DNA of 9,588 bases from Rhodobacterales bacterium UBA3080 (GCA_002366645.1 DFBM01000143.1:11417-21004), one strand, 5' to 3'; positions 1-6,944 are shown, numbered from the stretch's first letter. Made by a program: numbers and translations. The notes: generated by a model not told the origin, from the sequence alone.

Positions 1-627
1 ATTCATACGGATATGAACGCAAAGCGCGCCAAGGAAGTCTCGATCGAGATGCTGGATCGCGTCGGCATTTCCGACGCTGGAACTCGTTTCAAGCAATACG
101 CGTTTGAACTGTCGGGCGGCATGCGCCAACGCGCCATGATCGCGATGGCCCTGTCTACGCGACCTAAACTGTTGATAGCGGATGAACCCACGACCGCGCT
201 GGACGTGACCATTCAGGCGCAGGTGATCGACCTGATGAAAGACCTCGTATCCGAGTTCGGTATGGGGATTATTTTCATCACACACGACCTTGGTGTGATT
301 GCCCAAACTGCGGACAAAGTTGCCGTGATGTATCTTGGCCGTCTGATCGAACAGGGCGCTGTGCGCGATGTTATTCGAAACCCGTCGCACCCCTACACCA
401 AAGGCCTGATCGACGCGCTTCCAAGTCTTGATGATCTGGACACGCCGTTAACGCCTATCCCGGGGGATATTCCTTCACCTTTGGAACGGCCATCCGGTTG
501 CGTATTCAACACACGCTGCTCTGCTAATCTCGGTGAGGTTTGCTCTGGCAAAGTTCCGCAATTTAGCACCGTATCCGAGGGTCACATCGTAGCCTGCCAT
601 TTATTCACTGAAGGGGGCGCGAAATGA
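1..627 (+). CDS. Peptide/nickel-type ABC transporter ATP-binding protein, DppD/OppD-like (5' end cut by window edge)
   Basis: This is the C-terminal two thirds of an ATPase that powers import of oligopeptides, dipeptides or similar solutes across the inner membrane. The reading frame is open from base 1, and the Walker A motif is missing, so the true start lies upstream; the ATG at 13 is internal. Numbering from that ATG, I see the ABC signature LSGGM at 33-37 followed by RQR, Walker B LLIADEP near 53-59 with a TTALD D-loop, and the H-switch THD with His91. The family-specific C-terminal domain (NPSHPYTKGL, then IPGDIPSP) follows. It ends with four cysteines (163, 169, 177, 195) in the spacing typical of DppD/DppF proteins, where some members bind an iron-sulfur cluster. 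The gene overlaps the next ATPase gene by ATGA, so the two are translationally coupled and probably form the usual heterodimeric ATPase pair. The class is certain, but the substrate (peptide, nickel, glutathione or other) is not. Confidence 0.95.
   Translation: MHTDMNAKRAKEVSIEMLDRVGISDAGTRFKQYAFELSGGMRQRAMIAMALSTRPKLLIADEPTTALDVTIQAQVIDLMKDLVSEFGMGIIFITHDLGVIAQTADKVAVMYLGRLIEQGAVRDVIRNPSHPYTKGLIDALPSLDDLDTPLTPIPGDIPSPLERPSGCVFNTRCSANLGEVCSGKVPQFSTVSEGHIVACHLFTEGGAK
611..617 (+). promoter_or_regulatory. Ribosome binding site of the DppF-like gene
   Basis: AAGGGGG lies 6 bases before ATG 624, inside the last codons of the upstream ATPase gene. It supports the overlapping ATGA start and implies coupled translation of the two ATPases. 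Confidence 0.7.
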
Positions 628-1622
628 GCGACGACATTCTAATCAAAGCGCGTGATCTGTCAGTGCACTACCCGCTAAGCGGTGGCGGTCTGTTTGGGCC
701 AAAACCGGTTGTAAAAGCGGTCGAGGGCGTGAACCTCGATATTGCCAAGGGAAGTTTCTTCGGGCTGGTCGGTGAGTCAGGTTCGGGAAAAACTACGCTC
801 GGCCGCGCCTGTCTGAAGGCTGCGCCGATCACTCGTGGGACGGTGAATTACAGCGACGAGGAAGTGGACTATGAGCTGACAAGCGTCGACAAGCTGGAAC
901 TGAAGGACTACCGCAAACGTTCCCAGTTGATATTTCAGGACCCTTACGCGGCCCTAAGTCCTCGCATGACCGTTCGCGATATCATCGCCGAGCCGTTGGA
1001 GGTCATGGGTCTGACTTCGACGCGCGAAGAAACCGATGAGCGGGTTCGCGAGATCGCCGCGAAATGTCGTTTGAACCTTGAGCACTTGCGCCGTTTCCCT
1101 CACGCGTTTTCCGGTGGGCAGCGGCAACGTATTTCTATTGCCCGCGCTCTCGTTTCGCGCCCGCATTTTGTTGTGGCTGACGAGAGTGTAGCGGCGTTGG
1201 ACGTGTCCATTCAGGCGGATGTGCTGAACCTGTTGAAGGAAATTCAGCAGGAAATGGGGCTGACTTTCTTATTCATCAGTCACGATCTTAGCGTTGTGGC
1301 CCATGTCTGCGACCATGTCGCAGTGATGTATCTGGGTCGTCTGGTGGAAACCGCGCCGACACGTGAACTGTTCGCAGCACCTCGGCATCCGTATACCAAG
1401 GCGCTATTGTCAGCGATCCCGTCGCTCGATCCTGATGATCCGAAAGTGGCGCAAAAACTTGAGGGCGAAATCCCGTCGCCAACAAATCCGCCCCCGGGGT
1501 GCAAATTCCAGACTCGTTGTCCGTATGCGATCGATATTTGCCGTAAGGACGAACCAAAACTGGAACATTCCAGTAGCGAACATGAAGTGGCGTGTCACCG
1601 CTGGCAGGAACTTATGGACTGA
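624..1622 (+). CDS. Peptide/nickel-type ABC transporter ATP-binding protein, DppF/OppF-like
   Basis: A complete 332-residue ATPase, the second nucleotide-binding subunit of the peptide-type importer. The start is ATG 624, overlapping the upstream stop as ATGA, with an AAGGGGG ribosome binding site at 611-617 and 6-base spacing. Motifs in order are Walker A GESGSGKTT (50-58), Q-loop FQDP (Gln105), signature FSGGQRQR (162-169), Walker B VVADES with Asp186 and Glu187, and H-switch His220. The oligopeptide C-terminal domain follows (RHPYTKALL near 254, GEIPSP at 281). Four conserved cysteines (293, 299, 306, 324) match the DppD/DppF cysteine set, a possible iron-sulfur site. The position after the Walker B Asp-Glu is Ser where most homologues have Pro (DESVAALD, not DEPVSALD); the catalytic residues are intact. 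It is the last gene of its operon, and a minus-strand hydrolase gene ends 7 bp beyond its stop. The ATPase class is certain and the substrate unknown. Confidence 0.96.
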   Translation: MSDDILIKARDLSVHYPLSGGGLFGPKPVVKAVEGVNLDIAKGSFFGLVGESGSGKTTLGRACLKAAPITRGTVNYSDEEVDYELTSVDKLELKDYRKRSQLIFQDPYAALSPRMTVRDIIAEPLEVMGLTSTREETDERVREIAAKCRLNLEHLRRFPHAFSGGQRQRISIARALVSRPHFVVADESVAALDVSIQADVLNLLKEIQQEMGLTFLFISHDLSVVAHVCDHVAVMYLGRLVETAPTRELFAAPRHPYTKALLSAIPSLDPDDPKVAQKLEGEIPSPTNPPPGCKFQTRCPYAIDICRKDEPKLEHSSSEHEVACHRWQELMD

Positions 1623-1629
1623 CGCTGGT

Positions 1630-3171
1630 TCAGGGTGTGAAATTCACCGCGCCCTCTGACGTTATTTTTACATCTGTCATTGTGCGGTTCGCACGGCGCA
1701 TACGATGGCTAAGCAGTTTTTGTGTTAGGCGCAGTAGCATCGCCGAGTGGGCGGGGTCGTTAGCCAGATTGTGCATCTCGTCCGGGTCGGCTTGAAGGTC
1801 GAACAGCAGCGGCGGCAGGCCACCGTTGAAATGAACCAGCTTGAAACGCTCTTCTCGTAGGATAGCCAGATTTGCGTCATCGGTTGGGGCGCCCGTGGTT
1901 TCCTGCCATTTCGTCGTATGGGTAGGCTCGCCGAAATCGAGCTCCAAATGCACGCAATCCCGCCAGTTTTCCGGCGTTTTACCTTCAAGGAACGGTCGCA
2001 ACGAGACACCATCCATTCCCGCAAGGACATGGCGGCCTATTAAATCGAGGATGGTTGGCGTCACATCGACGGTTTCAGTGAAGGCATTGACGGTGGTTCC
2101 GTGTTGCGCCGGATTTTGCGGGTCGCGGATAATCAGCGGAATACGATAGGCCGGATCATATGGGTTTTGCTTGCCCCACATGTGATGGTCGCCCAGCATC
2201 TCGCCGTGGTCGGCCATAAGAACGATAAGCGTGTCGTCGTATTGGCCAGCCTCTTTCAAACTATCGAACAGTCGTCCGAGATTTGCGTCCACCTCCGTTG
2301 CCAAACCGAGGTAGATCGAGCGCAACATTTGGACGTCGTCGTCGTTATCCCGGCTTACTTGCCCATCACAACCTCTAACGGTTTGCTCCATGGCGGGGGC
2401 GTTTATGGCGGCCTCCATGAAGGGGTGCACAGCGGTTTCGGCTTCCATTGTCGGCATACGCGCGGGTAACGGCAGATCTGCAGGGTTGTACATGCGGTTG
2501 TAAGGTTCAGGCGCGACCAGCGGCGGATGCGGGCGAATGTAGGTCGCGAGCGCGAACCATGCCTGATCTGTTCGCACCGACAAATCTTTGATCAATGTAT
2601 TGGTCAAAAACGCAGTATCGCTGTCTTCTGCCTTATAGAACGGCGGGTCGTTGGGCCGCGCGGGGCGGGTCGAATCCGGTGAGATGGAATCGTAGAAATG
2701 CGCGTATTCGGGTAAATCATACCCCTTGGACTTCAGATCTGCGCGCCACGGATAACTTTCCATATAGCGCATTTCCAGAATCTCACGGAACCCCGGCAAC
2801 AAGCCTTCTTCGGTTGTTAGGTCTGGATCGTTTTCATGGCGGATATGGGGATCGATGCTGGTGTCGGTATACCCAAAAAGCATTGGGTCATACCCAGACT
2901 TACGCGCCTCGCGGGCGATGTTGGTTATGTTGTTGGACAGGGGCGTTCCGTTGCGCACAGAGCGGTGGTTCATTGCATACATGCCGGTGAACATGCTGGC
3001 ACGCGATGGACCGCAGGGATTGGTCACAGAAAAATGTTTGGTGAAGGTTACGGCTTGCGCTCGTAGCGCGTTAATATTGGGAAGCTCGATGTTCCGGGCA
3101 AGCGCGCCATCAATGCAGTCGGCCCTGAACTGGTCCATGATTATTATTAGCACTTTGCGATTATCGGTCAC
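1630..3171 (-). CDS. Sulfatase-family hydrolase, phosphonate monoester hydrolase/phosphodiesterase-like (formylglycine enzyme)
   Basis: A complete 513-residue enzyme of the alkaline phosphatase superfamily, predicted to cleave sulfate, phosphonate or phosphate esters. No signal peptide is visible (it starts MTDNRKVLIII), so it should act in the cytoplasm. The sulfatase signature C-G-P-S-R is at 53-57. In active family members this Cys is converted to formylglycine. Probable metal ligands are Asp13 (IMDQ) and Asp321-His322 (MADHGEMLGDHH). Other expected active-site residues are Asn74 (RNGTPL), Tyr101 (GYTDTS), His215 (RPHPP) and Lys334 (WGKQ). From memory, length and landmark order fit the rhizobial phosphonate monoester hydrolases better than choline sulfatase. 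The start is GTG 3171, with an AAGGA ribosome binding site 8 bases upstream. It stands alone, divergent from the liv-type operon and convergent with the peptide transporter. No formylglycine-generating enzyme gene is in the window. The superfamily is certain and the true substrate unknown; a generic arylsulfatase is the main alternative. Confidence 0.92.
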   Translation of the reverse strand: MTDNRKVLIIIMDQFRADCIDGALARNIELPNINALRAQAVTFTKHFSVTNPCGPSRASMFTGMYAMNHRSVRNGTPLSNNITNIAREARKSGYDPMLFGYTDTSIDPHIRHENDPDLTTEEGLLPGFREILEMRYMESYPWRADLKSKGYDLPEYAHFYDSISPDSTRPARPNDPPFYKAEDSDTAFLTNTLIKDLSVRTDQAWFALATYIRPHPPLVAPEPYNRMYNPADLPLPARMPTMEAETAVHPFMEAAINAPAMEQTVRGCDGQVSRDNDDDVQMLRSIYLGLATEVDANLGRLFDSLKEAGQYDDTLIVLMADHGEMLGDHHMWGKQNPYDPAYRIPLIIRDPQNPAQHGTTVNAFTETVDVTPTILDLIGRHVLAGMDGVSLRPFLEGKTPENWRDCVHLELDFGEPTHTTKWQETTGAPTDDANLAILREERFKLVHFNGGLPPLLFDLQADPDEMHNLANDPAHSAMLLRLTQKLLSHRMRRANRTMTDVKITSEGAVNFTP

Positions 3172-3179
3172 TCGTGAAT

Positions 3180-3184
3180 TCCTT
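3180..3184 (-). promoter_or_regulatory. Ribosome binding site selecting the GTG start of the hydrolase gene
   Basis: On the minus strand this reads AAGGA and sits 8 bases before GTG 3171. No in-frame ATG precedes the conserved VLIII beta-strand at the N-terminus, so the GTG start is well supported. Confidence 0.7.
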
Positions 3185-3424
3185 GCTACAGCTGTTTTTC
3201 AACAACCTACGCAAAGAAGACAAAACCCAACTGAGCCGAAGGTCAATCAAAAAGCTTTGCGGTTAGTAAATTGTCATATTTCTGAGACACAACCTAAACG
3301 CTTGCTCGGCCTGCAAAACTAATGTTAGCTTTTGACCAATAGATAAAACCGCTGGTTAAAAGAGCGGGGGCGACAGGGGGTAAATCCTTGCGCACAACAG
3401 GGCCGGATAAAATATTACCGGTCT

Positions 3425-3430
3425 AGGGAG
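3425..3430 (+). promoter_or_regulatory. Ribosome binding site selecting the TTG start of livH-like gene
   Basis: AGGGAG ends 8 bases before TTG 3439. The protein from this TTG begins MEFIQLFVSGLANG, exactly where LivH-family proteins begin, so the rare TTG start is preferred over any downstream ATG. Confidence 0.75.
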
Positions 3431-3438
3431 AAGATAGT

Positions 3439-4314
3439 TTGGAATTTATTCAACTGTTTGTCAGCGGTCTGGCAAACGGAAGTGTTTATGGTCTAATCGC
3501 GCTTGGGTTTGTGTTGATCTACAAAGCCACCGAAGCCGTTAATTTCGCCCAGGGCGACTTCATGATGTTTGGGGCATTTATTACGCTTTGGCTGACAAAT
3601 ACCGAATATTTTGGGATTTCGTTCTGGCTCGCGGCGCCGCTTGCGATGTTGGCGATGGGCGGATTGGGCTATTTGCTCGACGTGACCATAATTCGCCGGA
3701 TGTTCGGGCAGAGCCAAACCGCGGTCGTAATTCTGACTATTGCTTTAGGGTTTGTAATCCGCTTCGTGGCGGGGGCTATTTGGGGACACGAACCACAAAC
3801 GCTGGAGTCACCGCTGGCACATGGAGATTTGGCCGTTGGTGGCGTGGTGCTTGGAATGGCGGACGTGACGATTATCGTTGTGACCGCGTTGCTGACGTTC
3901 TTTTTGTTCCAGTTCTTCAAACGCACCAAATTGGGCTTGGCGATGCAAGCTTCGTCGCAAAACCAGATGGCGGCTTATTATATGGGAATTCCGGTCAAAC
4001 GGGTGCAGGGCTTGATTTGGGCGTTGTCCGGTGTGGTGGCGGCGGTGGCGGGCATATTGTTTGCCTCTAAGGGTGCAATTGATCCAAATGCGGGGCTGCT
4101 TGGCATCAAAGCGTTTGCGGCCGCCGTTATCGGCGGTTTCGGGTCGTTGCCGGGGGCGTTGGTTGGCGGCTTGATCGTCGGGGTGATCGAGCCCTTTGCA
4201 GCGCGCTTCCTGCCGGCGGGATATTCGCAAATCGCACCTTACGCCTTGTTGTTGTTCGTGCTGATCTTCCGCCCGCATGGCTTGTTCAGCCAAGTTCGCA
4301 CAAAGAAGGTCTAG
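3439..4314 (+). CDS. livH: Branched-chain-amino-acid-type ABC transporter permease, LivH family
   Basis: A 291-residue inner-membrane permease, one of two that form the translocation path of a HAAT-family importer. The N-terminus carries the LivH hallmark GSVYGLIALGFVLIYKATEA (14-33) followed by VNFAQGDFMMFGAF. Around eight hydrophobic segments are visible, at roughly 6-28, 40-55, 62-80, 94-115, 140-160, 189-210, 226-250 and 262-277. The cytoplasmic ATPase-contact region is VIGGFGSLPGALVGG (230-244). It ends with the family-typical FRPHGLF and a short basic tail. The start is TTG 3439 behind a good ribosome binding site. This is the first gene of a compact six-gene operon, and the next gene starts 3 bp after its stop. 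The symbol reflects family membership only. The acyl-CoA ligase in the operon suggests the cargo is a carboxylic acid and not leucine, isoleucine or valine. Confidence 0.95.
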   Translation: MEFIQLFVSGLANGSVYGLIALGFVLIYKATEAVNFAQGDFMMFGAFITLWLTNTEYFGISFWLAAPLAMLAMGGLGYLLDVTIIRRMFGQSQTAVVILTIALGFVIRFVAGAIWGHEPQTLESPLAHGDLAVGGVVLGMADVTIIVVTALLTFFLFQFFKRTKLGLAMQASSQNQMAAYYMGIPVKRVQGLIWALSGVVAAVAGILFASKGAIDPNAGLLGIKAFAAAVIGGFGSLPGALVGGLIVGVIEPFAARFLPAGYSQIAPYALLLFVLIFRPHGLFSQVRTKKV

Positions 4315-4317
4315 ATT

Positions 4318-5403
4318 ATGCGCATTCACTTCAAGACCTCCTACAATCACGACATCCGCTTATTCGAAGACCGGTTCACCTTGCTGAAATACGCCGTGTT
4401 GCTGGCTTTTGCGATCAGCTTACCGTTTCTGATCGGCGATTTTTATCTGGGTGAAACGACAAACGTCCTGATCTGGGCAATCGCGGGTCTGGGGTTGATG
4501 TTATTAACCGGACAGACGGGTCAAGTCAGCCTTGGGCACGCCGCATTTTTGGCGCTCGGTTGCTACATCAACCTGATTTTGCTGGATAAAGGAGTGCCGT
4601 TTATCGTGTCATTCCCGTTGGCAGGTGTTTTGACCGGAGTGATCGGTACAATCATAGCAATTCCGGCGTTGCGTCTCCACGGTATCTACCTTGCGATTGC
4701 GACGATGACACTGTCGATATTGGCAGATGATATCATCGTCCTGACCGAGCCGTGGACAGGCGGCGTGATGGGGATGTTCCCCCCTACGATTGATATTTTC
4801 GGTTTCGAGATCGAGCGTTGGACGACACCTGACCGGTTCTATTATCTGGTGCTGGCAGTAACGGTGGCTTGCACGTTGTTTTATCGTAATCTGCTGCGCT
4901 CACCGCTTGGACGCGCGTTCGCCGCTGTTCGAGACTCCGAGGTTTCAGCCGCTGCGATGGGCGTGCATATTTCGCGCACAAAGATGACGGCATTTGGCAT
5001 TTCCTGCGCAATCACTGGTCTCGCTGGTGCGTTGATGGGGTATTTCTCGGGCATGGTAAATAATGAAACCTTCTCGGTCGTTATCTCTATTCAACTGTTG
5101 ATGATGATCGTCATCGGTGGGCTTGGCACTATCCATGGCGCGTTTTTTGGTGCGTTTATGGTGGCTTTTCTTCCACAGGGGCTTTCGATTGCGAAGGACT
5201 GGGTGGGGTCCGGGTCTGTCGCCATTCCCGGACTGGAAACCGGTGTGTTCGGTATGATCCTGATCCTGTTCATCCTGTTTGAACCGCAAGGGATTTACGG
5301 GCGCTGGGTTAAAACCCGCATCTGGTTTGAGCTGTTCCCGTTCGCGCGCAAAGACATGTTCAAGCGGCAAAAGTCTTATCTGAAGACGGAGCGGTTAAGA
5401 TGA
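4318..5403 (+). CDS. livM: Branched-chain-amino-acid-type ABC transporter permease, LivM family, with C-terminal extension
   Basis: A 361-residue second permease subunit, partner of the LivH homologue. The LivM landmark GQTGQVSLGHAAF is at 65-77, the ATPase-contact loop VIGGLGTIHGAFFGAF at 265-280, and the closing FEPQGIYGRW at 321-330. Hydrophobic segments lie at roughly 24-42, 45-64, 68-88, 94-114, 163-188, 213-240, 255-285 and 305-321. After GRW the protein continues about 30 residues with a basic tail (331-361) ending FKRQKSYLKTERLR. Classical LivM proteins stop soon after that motif. ATG 4318 lies 3 bp past the livH stop, with AAGAAGG at 4303-4309 as ribosome binding site, 8 bases away and inside livH. 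Its stop overlaps the next start (ATGA at 5400-5403). Family assignment is firm. The tail looks like a subfamily trait of transporters paired with CoA ligases, as I recall them. Confidence 0.95.
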   Translation: MRIHFKTSYNHDIRLFEDRFTLLKYAVLLAFAISLPFLIGDFYLGETTNVLIWAIAGLGLMLLTGQTGQVSLGHAAFLALGCYINLILLDKGVPFIVSFPLAGVLTGVIGTIIAIPALRLHGIYLAIATMTLSILADDIIVLTEPWTGGVMGMFPPTIDIFGFEIERWTTPDRFYYLVLAVTVACTLFYRNLLRSPLGRAFAAVRDSEVSAAAMGVHISRTKMTAFGISCAITGLAGALMGYFSGMVNNETFSVVISIQLLMMIVIGGLGTIHGAFFGAFMVAFLPQGLSIAKDWVGSGSVAIPGLETGVFGMILILFILFEPQGIYGRWVKTRIWFELFPFARKDMFKRQKSYLKTERLR

Positions 5404-6167
5404 GTCTGTTGGAAATTAAAAACGCGACGCTGAAATTCGGCGGCGTTACGGCGGTAAACGACCTTAGTTTCAGTGTCGAGGAAGGCGAGGTTTATGCGCT
5501 CGTAGGACCGAACGGGGCAGGTAAGTCGACGGTCTTTAACCTGATCTCGCGGTTCTATGATCCAGTTAATGGCTCGATCAATTTCGACGGTCACGACTTG
5601 CTGGCCGAACCGCCCGAACGTGTGGCAGATTTTGGTATAGCGCGGACATTTCAGAATATCGAGCTGTTCGATAATGCCTCCGTCCTGCAAAACCTGCTGG
5701 TCGGGCGGCACCGCCACCGCAAAACCAACCTGTTACAGGAAATGTTTTTCACTCCGAAAGTACGTCGTGAAGAAATTGCACATCGCGAAGCGGTAGAGGA
5801 GGTTATCGACTTCCTCGACCTCCAACCTTATCGCAACAAGATGATCGCGGGGCTTCCCTACGGCGTGCGCAAAATTGTCGAACTGGCACGGGCATTGGCA
5901 TCTGGCCCCAAACTGCTGTTGCTGGACGAGCCGGCCTCGGGACTTTCTGTCGAGGAAACGCAGGATTTGCGTTGGTGGATCGACGATATTCGCAAGCAGA
6001 TGAGAATAACGGTGTTGATGGTCGAGCACGATATGGGACTTGTTTCGGGCGTCTGTGATCGCGTTCTGGCATTGGCCGATGGTGCCAAATTGGCCGAAGG
6101 CACCCCCGCCGAAGTTCAGGCAAACCCCGCCGTTATCGAGGCTTATCTTGGTGTGGGGGCTGCGTAG
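5400..6167 (+). CDS. livG: Branched-chain-amino-acid-type ABC transporter ATP-binding protein, LivG family
   Basis: A 255-residue cytoplasmic ATPase, one of two nucleotide-binding subunits driving the LivH/LivM-type channel. Walker A GPNGAGKST is at 36-44, Q-loop TFQN at 83-86 (Gln85), Walker B LLLLDEPASGL at 172-182 with Asp176 and Glu177, and H-switch EHD with His210. The signature position reads LPYGVRK (152-158) in place of LSGGQ. A diverged LPYG signature is normal for LivG proteins, but the usual Gln-rich continuation (LPYGQQRR) is replaced by VRK. The end (TPAEVQANPAVIEAYLG) is the standard LivG C-terminus. ATG 5400 overlaps the livM stop, with GGAG at 5388-5391 as ribosome binding site, and the stop TAG abuts the next ATG directly. 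Translational coupling is therefore expected on both sides. Family assignment is firm and the substrate is not defined by this subunit. Confidence 0.95.
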   Translation: MSLLEIKNATLKFGGVTAVNDLSFSVEEGEVYALVGPNGAGKSTVFNLISRFYDPVNGSINFDGHDLLAEPPERVADFGIARTFQNIELFDNASVLQNLLVGRHRHRKTNLLQEMFFTPKVRREEIAHREAVEEVIDFLDLQPYRNKMIAGLPYGVRKIVELARALASGPKLLLLDEPASGLSVEETQDLRWWIDDIRKQMRITVLMVEHDMGLVSGVCDRVLALADGAKLAEGTPAEVQANPAVIEAYLGVGAA

Positions 6168-6944
6168 ATGTCTGAACAACCCTTGCTGGAAATCCGCAAC
6201 CTCGAAAGTTTTTACGGGCCGATCATGGCCATTCGCGGCATTAGTTTATCGGTGCAAAAAGGCGAGATCGTCACGGTTCTGGGGGCCAACGGGGCGGGCA
6301 AATCCACCTTGATGAAAACCATATCCGGTATCATGGACCCCGAAAAAGGGCAGGTGATTTTTGAAGGTACCGAAATTCAGGGGCTGGAGCCGCATATCAT
6401 CGTCAAAAAGGGTATCGTGCACGTTCCCGAAGGCCGCGAGGTTTTTCCGCTGCTGACCGTGGACGAAAACCTGTCACTCGGCGCTTATACCCGCAAAGAC
6501 ACCGCACAAATCGCGCAAGACCGCGAGATGGTGTTTTCGTATTTCCCGATCCTCGCCGAGCGCCGTAATCAGGAAGCCGGAACTTTATCCGGCGGCCAGC
6601 AACAGATGCTCGCCATTGGGCGTGGGTTGATGTTGCGTCCCAAGATTATGTTGCTGGACGAACCCTCGCTCGGGCTTAGCCCGCTGTTGGTGCAGGAAAT
6701 CTTCGGTATTCTGAAACGATTGAACAAAGATGAAGGCGTTACCATGGTGCTGGTCGAACAAAACGCCCGCGTTGCGCTTGATCTGGCTGATGCGGGATAC
6801 GTGATGGAGGTCGGGCGCATGGTGATGAACGATACCGCTGACAAGCTGGCGGCTTCGGAGGACATCCAGAGGTTCTACTTAGGCGTTCAGGACGACAGCC
6901 AGCGCGGCGAGCGGCGGTGGAAACGTCGCAAGACGTGGCGATAG
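6168..6944 (+). CDS. livF: Branched-chain-amino-acid-type ABC transporter ATP-binding protein, LivF family, with basic C-terminal tail
   Basis: A 258-residue cytoplasmic ATPase that pairs with the LivG homologue. Walker A GANGAGKST is at 39-47, VHVPEGREVFPLLTVDENL near 84-102 is the LivF fingerprint, the signature LSGGQQQ is at 140-146, and Walker B MLLDEPSLGLSP starts at 161 with Asp164 and Glu165. VLVEQNA (194-200) puts Gln198 at the usual H-switch histidine, as is normal in LivF. Classical LivF proteins end shortly after a motif like FYLG (here 236-239). This one adds about 19 residues, rich in Arg, Lys and Trp, ending RRWKRRKTWR. The ATG follows the livG stop with zero spacing; GGGGG at 6155-6159 is a modest ribosome binding site. 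Family assignment is firm. The tail resembles what I recall from CoA-ligase-linked clusters and could contact membrane lipid, a permease or the ligase, but that is inference. Confidence 0.95.
   Translation: MSEQPLLEIRNLESFYGPIMAIRGISLSVQKGEIVTVLGANGAGKSTLMKTISGIMDPEKGQVIFEGTEIQGLEPHIIVKKGIVHVPEGREVFPLLTVDENLSLGAYTRKDTAQIAQDREMVFSYFPILAERRNQEAGTLSGGQQQMLAIGRGLMLRPKIMLLDEPSLGLSPLLVQEIFGILKRLNKDEGVTMVLVEQNARVALDLADAGYVMEVGRMVMNDTADKLAASEDIQRFYLGVQDDSQRGERRWKRRKTWR

Larger units (their letters stand above)
3172..3438. promoter_or_regulatory. Divergent intergenic control region between the hydrolase and the liv-type operon
   Basis: This 267-bp AT-richer stretch has no convincing gene and must hold the promoters for both flanking units. 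Candidate -35 hexamers TTGACC occur on each strand facing outward: plus strand 3332-3337, and minus strand 3246-3241. Downstream of the plus copy, a weak -10 (TTAAAA, 3356-3361) lies at 18-base spacing. A better -10 match, TAAAAT, lies at 3408-3413 but lacks a well-spaced -35. Downstream of the minus copy, no good -10 is visible at 16-18 bases. Short perfect palindromes AAAGCTTT (3251-3258) and ACCGGT (3417-3422) are possible but unproven operator elements. That promoters exist here is a strong inference from gene layout; the exact boxes are weakly supported. Confidence 0.45.

Noticed and set aside
13..15. ATG at 13 as the true start of the first ATPase gene
   Set aside because: The frame is open upstream to base 1, and a protein starting here would lack Walker A and the Q-loop. 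The gene is cut by the window edge and not truncated in the genome, as far as can be seen.
1633..1648. GGTG-TGAAATT-CACC stem near the convergent stops as a terminator
   Set aside because: The stem is only 4 bp, has no T-run on either side, and lies inside the hydrolase coding sequence.
1630..3171. Choline sulfatase (BetC) assignment for the hydrolase
   Set aside because: The N-terminal strand, the C-G-P-S-R context and the GYTDTS, RPHPP and WGKQ landmarks fit the phosphonate monoester hydrolase branch better. No choline or betaine genes are adjacent.
2855..3322. A 155-codon open frame on the plus strand, running antisense through the hydrolase start into the intergenic region
   Set aside because: It is the antisense shadow of the hydrolase gene for most of its length. 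Its product has no recognisable domain and its start has no convincing ribosome binding site.
3808..4350. A 180-codon open frame on the minus strand opposite livH
   Set aside because: The product is a low-sense His/Gln/Arg-rich translation of a conserved permease's opposite strand, with no family resemblance.
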